Positions 52,982 to 60,702 of a stretch of 64,000 nt of DNA are shown here, piece by piece. The stretch comes from Nostoc desertorum CM1-VF14 (GTDB taxonomy: Bacteria > Cyanobacteriota > Cyanobacteriia > Cyanobacteriales > Nostocaceae). The notes under the pieces are model-generated. The model was not told the DNA's origin. It saw only the letters and a program-made list of their open reading frames with translations, and searched no databases. The position numbers were made by a program, and so were the translations under genes. The stretch spans positions 124,001 to 188,000 of the forward strand of contig JAHHHR010000007.1 in assembly GCA_019359245.1 (NCBI GenBank). Direction: 5' to 3'. How positions within the stretch are numbered: the stretch's first letter is position 1; each line of letters begins with the position of its first letter.

Positions 52982-53073
52982 TACAGCGCGGCGGAAATAA
53001 ACAACTCATTCCAAATCAACGAAACGCCTACGCTGTATTGATTTTGACTTTTGACTTCCGCCTTGCGGTACTA
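52979..53073. mobile_element. 95-bp MITE with TAGTAC ends (copy 2)
   Basis: It begins TAGTACAGCGCGGCGGAAAT and ends ACTTCCGCCTTGCGGTACTA, and has the same length as the copy at 39600-39694. Its first three bases are the stop codon of the 2TM gene, so insertion defined that gene's end. Confidence 0.8.
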
Positions 53074-53233
53074 GGGTGTCTTTTCAAAATCTTAGATTCC
53101 CTTAGAAGGGGGGGGGCAAAACCTCTCAAAGTCCTCACGCGCAATTCATCTCAACACTGAACTCGTAGGGTCAGTGTTGAGATGAATTGCTGTTTAAGGT
53201 AAATGCAGCTTTGTTTGGGACGGACTATAGTTA

Positions 53234-54271
53234 ATGAAAATACTAGACCGGAATTTGACTAGACCATTTCAGGCAATTTTTACTGAACACCGCGTAGTTT
53301 GGGCTGCTTTACTCCTGAGTGCGGCACTGGTGATAACATTAGCGCTATCGCTTTCTCAAGGAGCAGTACCTTTAAGTATGTCGGAATTTTGGCAAGCCAT
53401 ACTCCGCGAAGGCGATCCGGTTAAACAGACAATTCTCTGGGATTTGCGTCTCCCGCGCATTACGGCTGCTCTCATTGTCGGCGCAGCTTTGGGAATGTCA
53501 GGAGCATTACTGCAAGGAATGTTACGCAATAGTCTTGCTGATCCATTTATTCTTGGCATTTCTGCGGGTGCAGGATTAATTGTGATTCTAATGATTGTGT
53601 GGCAAATATTCCCGATCGCAATTCCTTTAGCAGCGTGGATGGGAGCTATTGTAACTTCAGCGATCGTTATTTTGCTCGGTCGTGCGGGGTCAGGAATTTC
53701 AGTTGAGCGGTTGATTTTAGGCGGAGTGGCGATAAGTTCTTTATTAGGTGCTGTACAAAGTACATTGTTGCTTTTAGCTGAAGATGGTCAAATTCAAATT
53801 GCGCTCAGTTGGTTAGTTGGTAGCCTTAACGGACGGGGTTGGCAAGAAATTTCGACGGCTGGCCCTTACATCATCGTTGCATTGCTAGGGGGATGCTTGC
53901 TGGCGCGATCGGTAAATGTGCTGGCTTTGGGTGATGATTTGGCTGTGGGTTTAGGGGTTTCGTTGACGCGATCGCGCCTATTAATTGGTGGTGTAGCCAC
54001 TTTATTAGCCGCAGGTGCAGTCAGCATCAGTGGCTTGATTGGATTTGTTGGTCTTGTTGTCCCTCACGGTGTCCGCCTCATCGTTGGTACAGATCATCGC
54101 TTTGTTTTGCCACTTTCCGCTCTTGCAGGTGCATGGTTACTTACTTTTGCAGATTTACTCTCTAGACTAGGAGCGGTAGAACTACCAGTAGGTTCTGTCA
54201 CTGCATTGCTGGGTTCACCGCTATTTATCTGGTTACTTTATCGTCGTTCTGCTGGGTTTAATAAATTTTAA
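53234..54271 (+). CDS. FecCD-family ABC transporter permease (iron-siderophore/cobalamin type)
   Basis: A 345-aa inner-membrane permease with about 9-10 helices. LRLPRITAALIVGAALGMSG, ALLQGMLRNSLADPFILGIS and AGAGL form the hallmark N-terminal segment of BtuC/FecCD proteins, and SISGLIGFVGLVVPHGVRLI is the conserved C-terminal coupling region. Such permeases need a periplasmic binding protein and an ATPase, but neither is adjacent; the flanking genes are unrelated. The substrate is therefore open (ferric siderophore, haem or cobalamin). Confidence 0.92.
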   Translation: MKILDRNLTRPFQAIFTEHRVVWAALLLSAALVITLALSLSQGAVPLSMSEFWQAILREGDPVKQTILWDLRLPRITAALIVGAALGMSGALLQGMLRNSLADPFILGISAGAGLIVILMIVWQIFPIAIPLAAWMGAIVTSAIVILLGRAGSGISVERLILGGVAISSLLGAVQSTLLLLAEDGQIQIALSWLVGSLNGRGWQEISTAGPYIIVALLGGCLLARSVNVLALGDDLAVGLGVSLTRSRLLIGGVATLLAAGAVSISGLIGFVGLVVPHGVRLIVGTDHRFVLPLSALAGAWLLTFADLLSRLGAVELPVGSVTALLGSPLFIWLLYRRSAGFNKF

Positions 54272-54770
54272 ACTAATAGACCTGGGTTAAAATCAAAATA
54301 ATTTTAGCTGAAGTTGATACTATTAATTAATCTTCTTTACGCTTAAGTGTATAAAAAACTTGCTAATTTAGCTGTATAAATTTCATAGTCTTTGCTAAAG
54401 TATTAAAAATCAAGTATTTGTAGCTATATTTACCGAGGTCTACTATACTTTTAAGAGCATTTAGCTAAGTCTGCTCATTGTGCTTTGTTCACGGAAAAAT
54501 AAAAATTGCTGGTGCATTCACTACAACAGCAACAAGCAGAATGATCAGTTTTGGTTTATTTACCTCTTCTATTTTAACATGAACGAGGTATTTTTTATTT
54601 GAGGCGATGTCTAATATCATGTCCAAACTCCTCACTTGCGGGGAGGGGGTTGGGGGTGGGGTTGTTGTACCTCACTCAAATGAGAACCGCTATATAACAA
54701 CAAGCTGTTGCGTATCTACGCTTTTATTTTTGAATCCCAAAATACTTTTCTGGACTCATACATATTTCAT
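54272..54770. other. Intergenic region with a G-rich MITE fragment
   Basis: 499 bases between convergent genes. The first 330 are AT-rich without features I recognise. A fragment of the ATSATGTCCGC family lies at 54615-54700 and contains a four-run G tract at 54640-54661. Confidence 0.5.
54615..54700. mobile_element. Partial MITE of the ATSATGTCCGC family with G-tract
   Basis: It starts ATATCATGTCCAAACTCC and continues into CTTGCGGGGAGGGGGTTGG, related to the right arm of the element at 9534-9675. Four G-runs (GGGG, GGGGG, GGGGG, GGGG) with 1-2 base loops lie at 54640-54661. No matching right end is found. Confidence 0.55.
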
Positions 54771-55091
54771 TTATTGGCTTGCATTTATGCCAATGACTCC
54801 CATGACTATTAAGGTTATAGAAATGAGCTTCATTAATGTGGCGGATTCACGAAACCAGAGAATACCAATAATAGCGATCAAGACTGTTCCCAATCCAGCC
54901 CAGACAGAATAAGCTACACTCACTTCAAGTTTCTTGAGAGCAAGGGTCAAAAAAGTAAAACAAAGTACATAAAAGACAGCTATGAATATGGAAGGGACTA
55001 TTTTAGTAAATCCTTGTGATAACTTCATGCAAGTTGTGCCTGAAACTTCAAACAGGATTGCGGCGATAAGGTAAATCCAACTTGTTGACAT
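54771..55091 (-). CDS. Small multidrug resistance (SMR) family transporter
   Basis: A 106-aa four-helix membrane protein, the standard SMR length. The essential membrane glutamate is in AILFEVSGTTCMK (Glu15, equivalent to Glu14 of EmrE). YSVWAGLGTVLIAIIGILWF and a final helix, MKLISITLIVMGVIGINAS, match the family. It acts as a dimeric proton-coupled exporter of cationic compounds or guanidinium. W-A-G-L-G is typical of both EmrE-like and Gdx-like members. It is convergent with the FecCD gene. Confidence 0.93.
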   Translation of the reverse strand: MSTSWIYLIAAILFEVSGTTCMKLSQGFTKIVPSIFIAVFYVLCFTFLTLALKKLEVSVAYSVWAGLGTVLIAIIGILWFRESATLMKLISITLIVMGVIGINASQ

Positions 55092-55497
55092 ATTTGTTAT
55101 CAGCAGTTTGTGAGGAATCTCTTATTATCTTATCTCTGTGAAAATCAAAAAGTACAATAAGTCGAATTATTATCATTATTCGTGTGAACCTCCTAAAAGC
55201 TTGTACGATAGGCTACGCGTTGCAAGCTTTAAGAGCAGGGGCGCGGGTGACAGTTGTACCGATATTTAAAATAAAATTGTTATATTTCAAGTCTGCTTTT
55301 GTCGAATTTACCGAACCTTAATAGTTTAGGTTACCGTCAATTTATAGTAAAAGAATTTCTGGTTCGGCAATTATCATCACTCTGGTGATAAAAACCGAAT
55401 TTGACCCACTTTCATTTTTAAATACTATGAGAACAAAGAAAGGAATCAAATCTCCAATGATTGGAGAGAAAAAATAGTGGTTATCCGAGGTAAAGAG
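55092..55497. other. Intergenic region between divergent SMR and Hsp20 genes
   Basis: About 400 bases. It contains a Fur-box-like palindrome at 55163-55182 and a short repeat-like patch near 55200 (GATAGGCTACGCGTTGCAAG). The rest presumably holds both promoters. No CIRCE-type inverted repeat was found before the Hsp20 gene. Confidence 0.4.
55163..55182. promoter_or_regulatory. Possible Fur-type operator
   Basis: The sequence CGAATTATTATCATTATTCG is an imperfect palindrome; on the reverse strand it reads AATAAT-GATAAT-AATTCG, close to tandem Fur hexamers. It lies 72 bases upstream of the SMR gene. AT-rich DNA gives such matches by chance. Confidence 0.25.
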
Positions 55498-55947
55498 ATG
55501 ACATTAGTACGTTTGAATCCCTGGCAAGAATTTAACGCGATACAACGTCAAATCAATCGCTTATTTGATGAAGATACTTTGCCAACTGCATTTTTGGATA
55601 GAGGTTTATCCAGAGTTCCTGCTGCTGAGTTAAAAGAAACTGAAGATGCAATTCATCTGAAGGTACAACTTCCAGGAATTGAAGCTAAAGACCTAGATTT
55701 GCAAGTTACAGAAAATGCTGTATACCTGAGTGGTGAGCGAAAATCTGAAGCAAAATCTGAAGATAAAGGTGTGATCAAAACCGAATTCCACTACGGTAAA
55801 TTCCAACGTGTAATTCCTTTATCTGCTCGGATTCAAAATACCAATGTTACGGCAGATTATAAAGATGGCATCTTGAACCTGACGCTACCCAAAGCTGAAG
55901 AAGAAAAAAATAAAGTTGTCAAAGTTAATCTAGCATCATCTGGCTAA
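55498..55947 (+). CDS. Hsp20/alpha-crystallin small heat-shock protein
   Basis: ATP-independent chaperone that holds unfolding proteins; 149 aa from ATG 55498 (MTLVRLNPWQEFNAIQRQIN), with GAGG about 8 bases upstream; GTG at 55477 is the alternative. The alpha-crystallin domain runs from about 41 to 135 (PAAELKETEDAIHLKVQLPG, NAVYLSGERKSEAKSEDKGV), with the conserved YKDGILNLTLPKAEE near the end. A strong terminator follows 40 bases downstream, so the gene is probably monocistronic. Confidence 0.95.
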   Translation: MTLVRLNPWQEFNAIQRQINRLFDEDTLPTAFLDRGLSRVPAAELKETEDAIHLKVQLPGIEAKDLDLQVTENAVYLSGERKSEAKSEDKGVIKTEFHYGKFQRVIPLSARIQNTNVTADYKDGILNLTLPKAEEEKNKVVKVNLASSG

Positions 55948-55987
55948 TTTCAACTTTATATCTGCTAGCTATCTATTAAACTGAATG

Positions 55988-56018
55988 AAAAGCGCTCTCC
56001 ATAAGGAGAGCGCTTTTT
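55988..56018 (+). terminator. Rho-independent terminator after the Hsp20 gene
   Basis: A 13-bp stem AAAAGCGCTCTCC / GGAGAGCGCTTTT with an ATAA loop and a terminal T-run, 40 bases after the stop codon. Confidence 0.9.
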
Positions 56019-56109
56019 AGCGTTAATTACTCAGCCTATACAGATTTATTACAAAAGTGCAAAATTGTAAATCTTTCAGAGTATGTTATCGCCGAGAGTA
56101 CGACACCAT

Positions 56110-56244
56110 CAAATACGGTTCGGTTAGCTTGTTTACCCTGCGAAGATACCCCCAACCCCCCTTACAAAGGGGGGCTAATTTACTTCCTAACCCCCTTTTT
56201 AAGGGGGTCGCCACAGGCGGGGGGATCTTATCTGAACCGTATTG
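56110..56244. mobile_element. MITE with CAATACGGTTC ends and 9-bp target duplication
   Basis: The inverted ends CAAATACGGTTCGGTTA and (reverse strand) CAATACGGTTCAGATAA bound a 135-bp element with inner hairpins (CCCCCTTTTTAAGGGGG). It is flanked by a perfect 9-bp direct repeat, CGACACCAT (56101-56109 and 56245-56253), the expected footprint of transposition. A half copy lies at 30014-30064. Confidence 0.82.
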
Positions 56245-56332
56245 CGACACCATTTCAGATTTTAGGTACGCTAGGATAAATGTTCTAACGCACCTTCCAA
56301 AACTTGCTCTTTATTAAATCCACATTTGTTAG

Positions 56333-56632
56333 TTAAGCATTAAGCGCTTCTTCTTGATGGGTTTCGATAACGCAATCAGAAGTTGGACGGGCAACGCAAG
56401 TAAGAACCCATCCTTCGTCCATTTGATCGTTGTCTAAGAAGTTTTGATCTGATTGGTCAATTGTACCTGAAATCAGTTTACCGGTGCAGGTAGAGCAAGA
56501 ACCAGCGTTACAGGAATAGGGCAAGTCCAGCTCATACTCCTCGTTAGCGATCTCTAGAATGTACTCATCTTCAGGAACGTCAATTACTTGTTCGCCGTCT
56601 GGGGTACGTAATGTGACCTTATAAGTTGCCAT
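56333..56632 (-). CDS. Plant-type [2Fe-2S] ferredoxin
   Basis: A 99-aa soluble electron carrier of the PetF type. The iron ligands are Cys41, Cys46 and Cys49 in [14 protein letters not shown], plus Cys79 in [28 protein letters not shown] and the C-terminal THQEEALNA are the usual partner-binding acidic region. It could be the photosynthetic ferredoxin or one of several paralogs; the extra Arg/Cys in [14 protein letters not shown] recalls heterocyst-type proteins but is not decisive. It is monocistronic, 145 bases from hemD on the same strand. Confidence 0.95.
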   Translation of the reverse strand: MATYKVTLRTPDGEQVIDVPEDEYILEIANEEYELDLPYSCNAGSCSTCTGKLISGTIDQSDQNFLDNDQMDEGWVLTCVARPTSDCVIETHQEEALNA

Positions 56633-56777
56633 GTAACAATTCCTAACTCATATAAACTCCATATTCGATACTACGGGTTTATGTGCTGCTAGTCTAGAGT
56701 TGATTATGGTTGACTGTTTTAGATTCTCAAGCGGTTAGTGGGGCTAGTTTACATATCCCAAAAGCTTCAGATCAAAA

Positions 56778-57632
56778 TCAGCGAGAAAAAAATGTTGCGA
56801 TCGCTTCAGCAAACCCCTCAAATGAACTATAATCCTTAGCCACTATAGAGACATTTACACCCAACTTTCGCGCATTAGCAGTTGTATAAGGGCCGAAACA
56901 TGCAACTATACAGCGTTCATAATCGTTTTGCGAGTTGACCATTGTCAAAAAGCTTTCTACTTCCGCCGTGCTACTAAAGGCAATTACATCAATCATTCCT
57001 TGGCGAATCAGGTTTAATTCAATACTGTAGATACTTGTGTTTAAGCCCTGTGTAATATACGTAGGTACGTGGGTTACTTCTATGCCCAATTGCTGCAAAT
57101 CAGTAATTAAATTGGGTACAACATCAGGCTCAGGCAAACCAACAACTTCTGGTGCAGGTATCAGCACTTTTTTGTTGTAAATTTCCGGTAGTTTTGCTAA
57201 TTCAGCTACAATCCCGCCTGGGCTAGATTCTGTAGGAATTAAATCTACTTTGCCACAAAAAGATAATAAGCTTTCTGCGTCTTTTCCTAAAGCACATAAT
57301 TGGCATTTCTGTACTACAGATATAGGAATACCTAAATCATTCATCCGGTGAAAAAATGCAGTGATGCCATTTCTACTTGTGAAGATAATCCAATCAAATT
57401 CACCTATTTGGTATAGAGCAGTATCTAACTTAGTGTAGTTTGATAAATAGCAGGTTTCGATAGTAGGCATGAAAATAGGTAAACCACCTTGTTTGATGAT
57501 TTGTTCAGATAACCTATAAGCATAATTTCTCGGTGCTGTGACTAAAATTCTCTTGCCGTATAGAGGTAATTCTCTAGATGGTGTGAGCTGGTTGATTTCT
57601 CTTGATTGGATGTGCATTTGTTTATCTGTCAT
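56778..57632 (-). CDS. hemD: Uroporphyrinogen-III synthase
   Basis: Closes hydroxymethylbilane into uroporphyrinogen III in haem, chlorophyll and cobalamin synthesis; 284 aa with an N-terminal extension of about 25 residues before GKRILVTAPRNYAYRLSEQI. The weakly conserved family motifs are visible: FDWIIFTSRNGITAFFHRM, AKLPEIYNKKVLIPAPEVVG, VTHVPTYIT and IAFSSTAEVESFL, followed by VACFGPYTTANARKLG. The two-domain layout is complete. HemD proteins diverge quickly, so the call rests on motif order. Confidence 0.88.
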   Translation of the reverse strand: MTDKQMHIQSREINQLTPSRELPLYGKRILVTAPRNYAYRLSEQIIKQGGLPIFMPTIETCYLSNYTKLDTALYQIGEFDWIIFTSRNGITAFFHRMNDLGIPISVVQKCQLCALGKDAESLLSFCGKVDLIPTESSPGGIVAELAKLPEIYNKKVLIPAPEVVGLPEPDVVPNLITDLQQLGIEVTHVPTYITQGLNTSIYSIELNLIRQGMIDVIAFSSTAEVESFLTMVNSQNDYERCIVACFGPYTTANARKLGVNVSIVAKDYSSFEGFAEAIATFFSR

Positions 57633-57728
57633 TTCACGGCTATTCCACCTTATAATGGACGTTGCTCAATTTATAACGGCTTTCAGTTGAGTCCAATAGA
57701 AACCTAACCCCCAACCCCTTCCTTACAA

Positions 57729-57749
57729 GCCTACGGTGTACACACAAAT
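57729..57749 (+). repeat. 21-bp dispersed repeat GGCTACGGTGTACAC, copy 3
   Basis: This copy reads GCCTACGGTGTACACACAAA and is one of three copies within 280 bases. Confidence 0.75.
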
Positions 57750-57838
57750 CGAAGTTACTTTGAGATCCGGGTTTTTCCCCCTTAATCCCCGCTTGGTAAA
57801 GGGGAAACCGAAAAATCTAGTTTCCTCCCCAATGCATC

Positions 57839-57859
57839 GGCTACGGTGTACACACAAGT
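57839..57859 (+). repeat. 21-bp dispersed repeat GGCTACGGTGTACAC, copy 4
   Basis: This copy reads GGCTACGGTGTACACACAAG and is the closest to the consensus. Confidence 0.78.
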
Positions 57860-57987
57860 AATTGCCCATACAGGTTTCATCGCTTCTAGCCCCCATAAAT
57901 ACCCAAATTTAGGTGGGCTTGAAACTGAGTTTATCCCCAAAATTTAAAGCTTAGGGCAATGAAACCCGCTCTCAGGTACAATTTCTA

Positions 57988-58008
57988 GACTTATGTGTAC
58001 ATCGTAGG
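57988..58008 (-). repeat. 21-bp dispersed repeat GGCTACGGTGTACAC, copy 5
   Basis: On the minus strand this reads GCCTACGATGTACACATAAG. It is inverted relative to copies 3 and 4. Confidence 0.72.
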
Positions 58009-58029
58009 CTTTTCGAGAGGGGATTAAAG

Positions 58030-58190
58030 GGAGCCAGTGCGGTCTTCTCCCTTGGCGCTAGCCTCTCCCTTTGGGAGAAGGGGAGACGCTTTAGCGCATG
58101 GGGTCTCCCCAAGTGGAGCATCTGGCGTGTGGGGTGTAACGACTCTGGGAATCATAATTAATTACCCAGACATGATATATATAAATAAAT
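58030..58190. mobile_element. Partial MITE of the ATSATGTCCGC family
   Basis: The right part GGGGTGTAACGACTCTGGGA, continuing to TAATTACCCAGACATGAT, parallels GGGGTGTAATGACTGTGGTT, continuing to TAATTATGCGGACATGAT, in the element ending at 9675. The left terminal repeat is not recognisable. The interior has CTCTCCCTTTGGGAGA-type hairpins. Confidence 0.6.
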
Positions 58191-58880
58191 TTTCAAGAAG
58201 TAAGGCAGCTATGCTGTGTTTTGGAGGTAGAAGAAAAGAGGATTTGACTTGTTTGTTTCCTTTGTAGCGGTTGGTGAATTCCCAGTTGAACTGCTTCTAA
58301 AAAAGCTGTCCTTAAGTAAGAGAGGTTAAAATAAGTGCTTTTATCATGGTAAACACTCTACGTACCAGGCTTGATACGATTAGATTATTTAGCAAAGAAT
58401 TAGGGGTAAAAAATGGGTATTTTAGGTTTAATAACTTGATATTTAATTAAAAATAAATTGTTATTTGGTATTTTAACAATTTTCAATTAAGGTTAATTTA
58501 GAGGTTTACTGCTATTAAATTTATTATTTAATCAAAGTATTTTCGGAAAAACATTTAATTTATTCGTAGATTTTGTTTAAAAATTGCATAAACGATAATA
58601 TGTTTAAACATATCCAAATATCAATAATAAAGCAGTGTAATTGGTTTTAAAGATATGGTGATGGTACTTGAGGTAATTGATTTGTCACTACTGATGATGT
58701 TATTATTAGAGCGTGGGTTGATTTTGGGTTTATTATCTCCAAGAATTGACTTGTAATGTATCATAGACCAAAATTCATCAGTATTGTTAATTGATTGATT
58801 AGCAATGTGAAATGGCTATGGGTCTGGATATCTAGACTTGATACCAATAAATTGATGAGGTTACAGAGGAGCAAATAACC

Positions 58881-59900
58881 ATGAGCAACTTAACATCTCC
58901 ACCTATCGAAGTTCAACAAACGAAGAAAAAAAACTTAGCCGCAGATAAAAAACCTCGAGCTACAGATGATATTGTACGTAGTTATTTGCAAGAGATCGGG
59001 CGTGTAGATTTGTTGACTCGTGAACAAGAGGTTATTTTTGCCCAACATGTGCAGCAGATGATGAATTTACTAGCTGCTAAAGAAGAATTGGCTGTGAAAT
59101 TAAAGCAGGAACCCACGCTGCAAGAATGGGCAGATCAGGTGGAGTTAAGTGTTGAGTTGCTGAAGCAACAGCTAAGTCAAGGACATCAAGCCAAACAGAA
59201 GATGATTCAGGCTAATCTCCGGTTAGTGGTGGCAGTGGCAAAGAAATACCAGCACCGCAACCTGGAATTTATGGATTTAATTCAAGAAGGTACTTTGGGT
59301 TTAGAGCGAGGGGTGGATAAATTTGATCCTGCTCTTGGTTATAAGTTTTCTACCTACGCTTACTGGTGGATTCGTCAAGGGATCACACGAGCGATCGCCC
59401 AACAAGGACGAACAATTCGTTTACCTATCCACGTCTTTGAGAAACTGAACAAAATTAAACGGGTGCAGCGAGAATTATCTCAACAGTTAGGTCGCGTTCC
59501 TACTACTGCTGAAATTGCCACCGCCTTATCTTTGACACCGAGCCAAGTTCGAGAGTGTTTGTTTTTGGCCCGTCAACCCTTCTCTTTAGAGGCGCGAGTT
59601 GGTGAACAACAAGATACAGAATTGCAAGACATACTGGAGGATGATGGCCCTTCTCCCGAAGACTATGCCGTTGAAGAATCTTTGCACCAAGACTTACAAG
59701 ACTTGTTGGCAAAGCTGTCTCCCCAGCAGCGAGAAATATTAACCTTGCGCTTTGGTCTGACTGATGGATATGAACTTTCTTTAGCACAGATTGGCGATCG
59801 CATGGGTATTAGTCGAGAACGAGTGCGTCAAATAGAGCAAAAAGCTCTAAGTCTCCTCCGACGGCAAAAAGAACAAGTGCGTAGTTATCTAGCTAGCTGA
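58881..59900 (+). CDS. Group 2 RNA polymerase sigma factor (RpoD/SigA superfamily)
   Basis: Alternative sigma-70 factor, 339 aa, without the long region 1.1 of the primary sigma. Region 1.2 is DDIVRSYLQEIGRVDLLTRE. Regions 2.1-2.4 include NLRLVVAVAKKYQHRNLEFM, DLIQEGTLGLERGVDKFDPA and YKFSTYAYWWIRQGITRAIA. Region 3 begins RTIRLPIHVFEKLNKIKRVQ, and region 4.2 holds the helix-turn-helix YELSLAQIGDRMGISRERVR. The start ATG 58881 has GAGGAG upstream. Cyanobacterial group 2 factors (SigB-SigE) answer to stress, carbon and nitrogen status; which one this is cannot be fixed by reading. Confidence 0.95.
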   Translation: MSNLTSPPIEVQQTKKKNLAADKKPRATDDIVRSYLQEIGRVDLLTREQEVIFAQHVQQMMNLLAAKEELAVKLKQEPTLQEWADQVELSVELLKQQLSQGHQAKQKMIQANLRLVVAVAKKYQHRNLEFMDLIQEGTLGLERGVDKFDPALGYKFSTYAYWWIRQGITRAIAQQGRTIRLPIHVFEKLNKIKRVQRELSQQLGRVPTTAEIATALSLTPSQVRECLFLARQPFSLEARVGEQQDTELQDILEDDGPSPEDYAVEESLHQDLQDLLAKLSPQQREILTLRFGLTDGYELSLAQIGDRMGISRERVRQIEQKALSLLRRQKEQVRSYLAS

Positions 59901-60014
59901 GGTTATTTTTTCACAATAAATGTAGGGTATTTAAACTCAAGAAGTCACCATTATAACTGTATAAAACTCAGTCATTTTGGGGGAAAATAGACCTAAGCAT
60001 CTTAAAGGTTTGAT

Positions 60015-60509
60015 ATGAGTACATCAAAGACAGTGCAACAATTGCAAGCACAATGGGTGACTTCTGAAAACTTTCGGCGTTATGGACAGGTGATTTTTGC
60101 AAGTCTTGATGGTAAAGCTTACGATGTGGAAGATGCACAGTTAAACCTGCAAAACGGGATTCCACGATTTTATATTATGCGGTTGGAGAAGAGGGGGCAA
60201 AAGTTTCACAAAATTACTCGCCATGTGCAATGCACTCAATGTCTGGGTTCTTTGGAAGGAAAAGATTGGTTAATTACAGTTTGTCCTCCTAATAATGATG
60301 TGAATGAACCAGCATTAGAAGAGATTGCTGCTTTCCGCATTCCGGGGAATTGTTTTATCAAGCTACATGAGGGTACTTGGCACGCTGGGCCATATTTTGA
60401 TCATGAAGCTGTAGATTTTTATAATTTGGAACTAGCTGATACAAATGTGGTGGATCATTTTACTCATGATTTTCTCAAGAGTCATCAATTAGAGTTTGAG
60501 ATGGTTTAG
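60015..60509 (+). CDS. Ureidoglycolate lyase (AllA)-like cupin protein
   Basis: A 164-aa protein with a double-stranded beta-helix fold. QWVTSENFRRYGQVIFASLD opens the AllA-like family, and KITRHVQCTQCLGSLEGKDW and CFIKLHEGTWHAGPYFDHEA carry the His residues of the cupin metal/substrate site. LADTNVVDHFTHDF closes it. Known members release urea from ureidoglycolate in purine breakdown, but no other allantoin gene is nearby, so the true substrate is uncertain. It starts 114 bases after the sigma factor gene. Confidence 0.82.
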   Translation: MSTSKTVQQLQAQWVTSENFRRYGQVIFASLDGKAYDVEDAQLNLQNGIPRFYIMRLEKRGQKFHKITRHVQCTQCLGSLEGKDWLITVCPPNNDVNEPALEEIAAFRIPGNCFIKLHEGTWHAGPYFDHEAVDFYNLELADTNVVDHFTHDFLKSHQLEFEMV

Positions 60510-60583
60510 GTGATATTGGGTTTAATAAATGATGATTCGTTTGTACAGTGCTTAAAGTCCTAAAATAGTAGGTATAAATTGAG

Positions 60584-60615
60584 TTATACCGTTTCTTTGT
60601 GAAGCGGTATTATTA
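60584..60615. mobile_element. Internally deleted copy of the TTATACCG MITE
   Basis: TTATACCGTTTCTTTGTGAA is followed at once by GCGGTATTATTA, joining the left and right ends of the element seen at 6270-6380 with the middle missing. Confidence 0.5.
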
Positions 60616-60702
60616 GGTGTTCTTGCTTGAATGAAATACAAGAACCCCACCTCCAAGCTCCTCCCCGCTCTTCGAGAGCTTGCTCTGATGTATTTCAGAC
60701 GC

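Larger units (their letters stand above)
57633..58880. other. Repeat-rich intergenic region upstream of the sigma factor gene
   Basis: 1248 bases. The first half (57.7-58.2 kb) is packed with GC-rich repeat fragments: three copies of the 21-bp GTGTACAC repeat within 280 bases and a partial ATSATGTCCGC element ending at 58190. The second half (58.3-58.88 kb) is very AT-rich and probably holds a long leader and the promoters of the sigma factor gene. A 76-codon plus frame at 58037-58267 lies in repeat DNA and is not called. Confidence 0.55.

Noticed and set aside
54607..54912. 101-codon plus-strand frame over the SMR gene
   Set aside because: It starts in MITE DNA and then runs antisense to a clear SMR transporter.
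58037..58267. 76-codon plus-strand frame before the sigma factor gene
   Set aside because: It lies in GC-rich repeat fragments of a known family; the peptide (Pro/Ser/Arg-rich) has no domain.
60015..60509. A purine/allantoin degradation locus
   Set aside because: Only the AllA-like gene is present; no other gene of that pathway lies near it.
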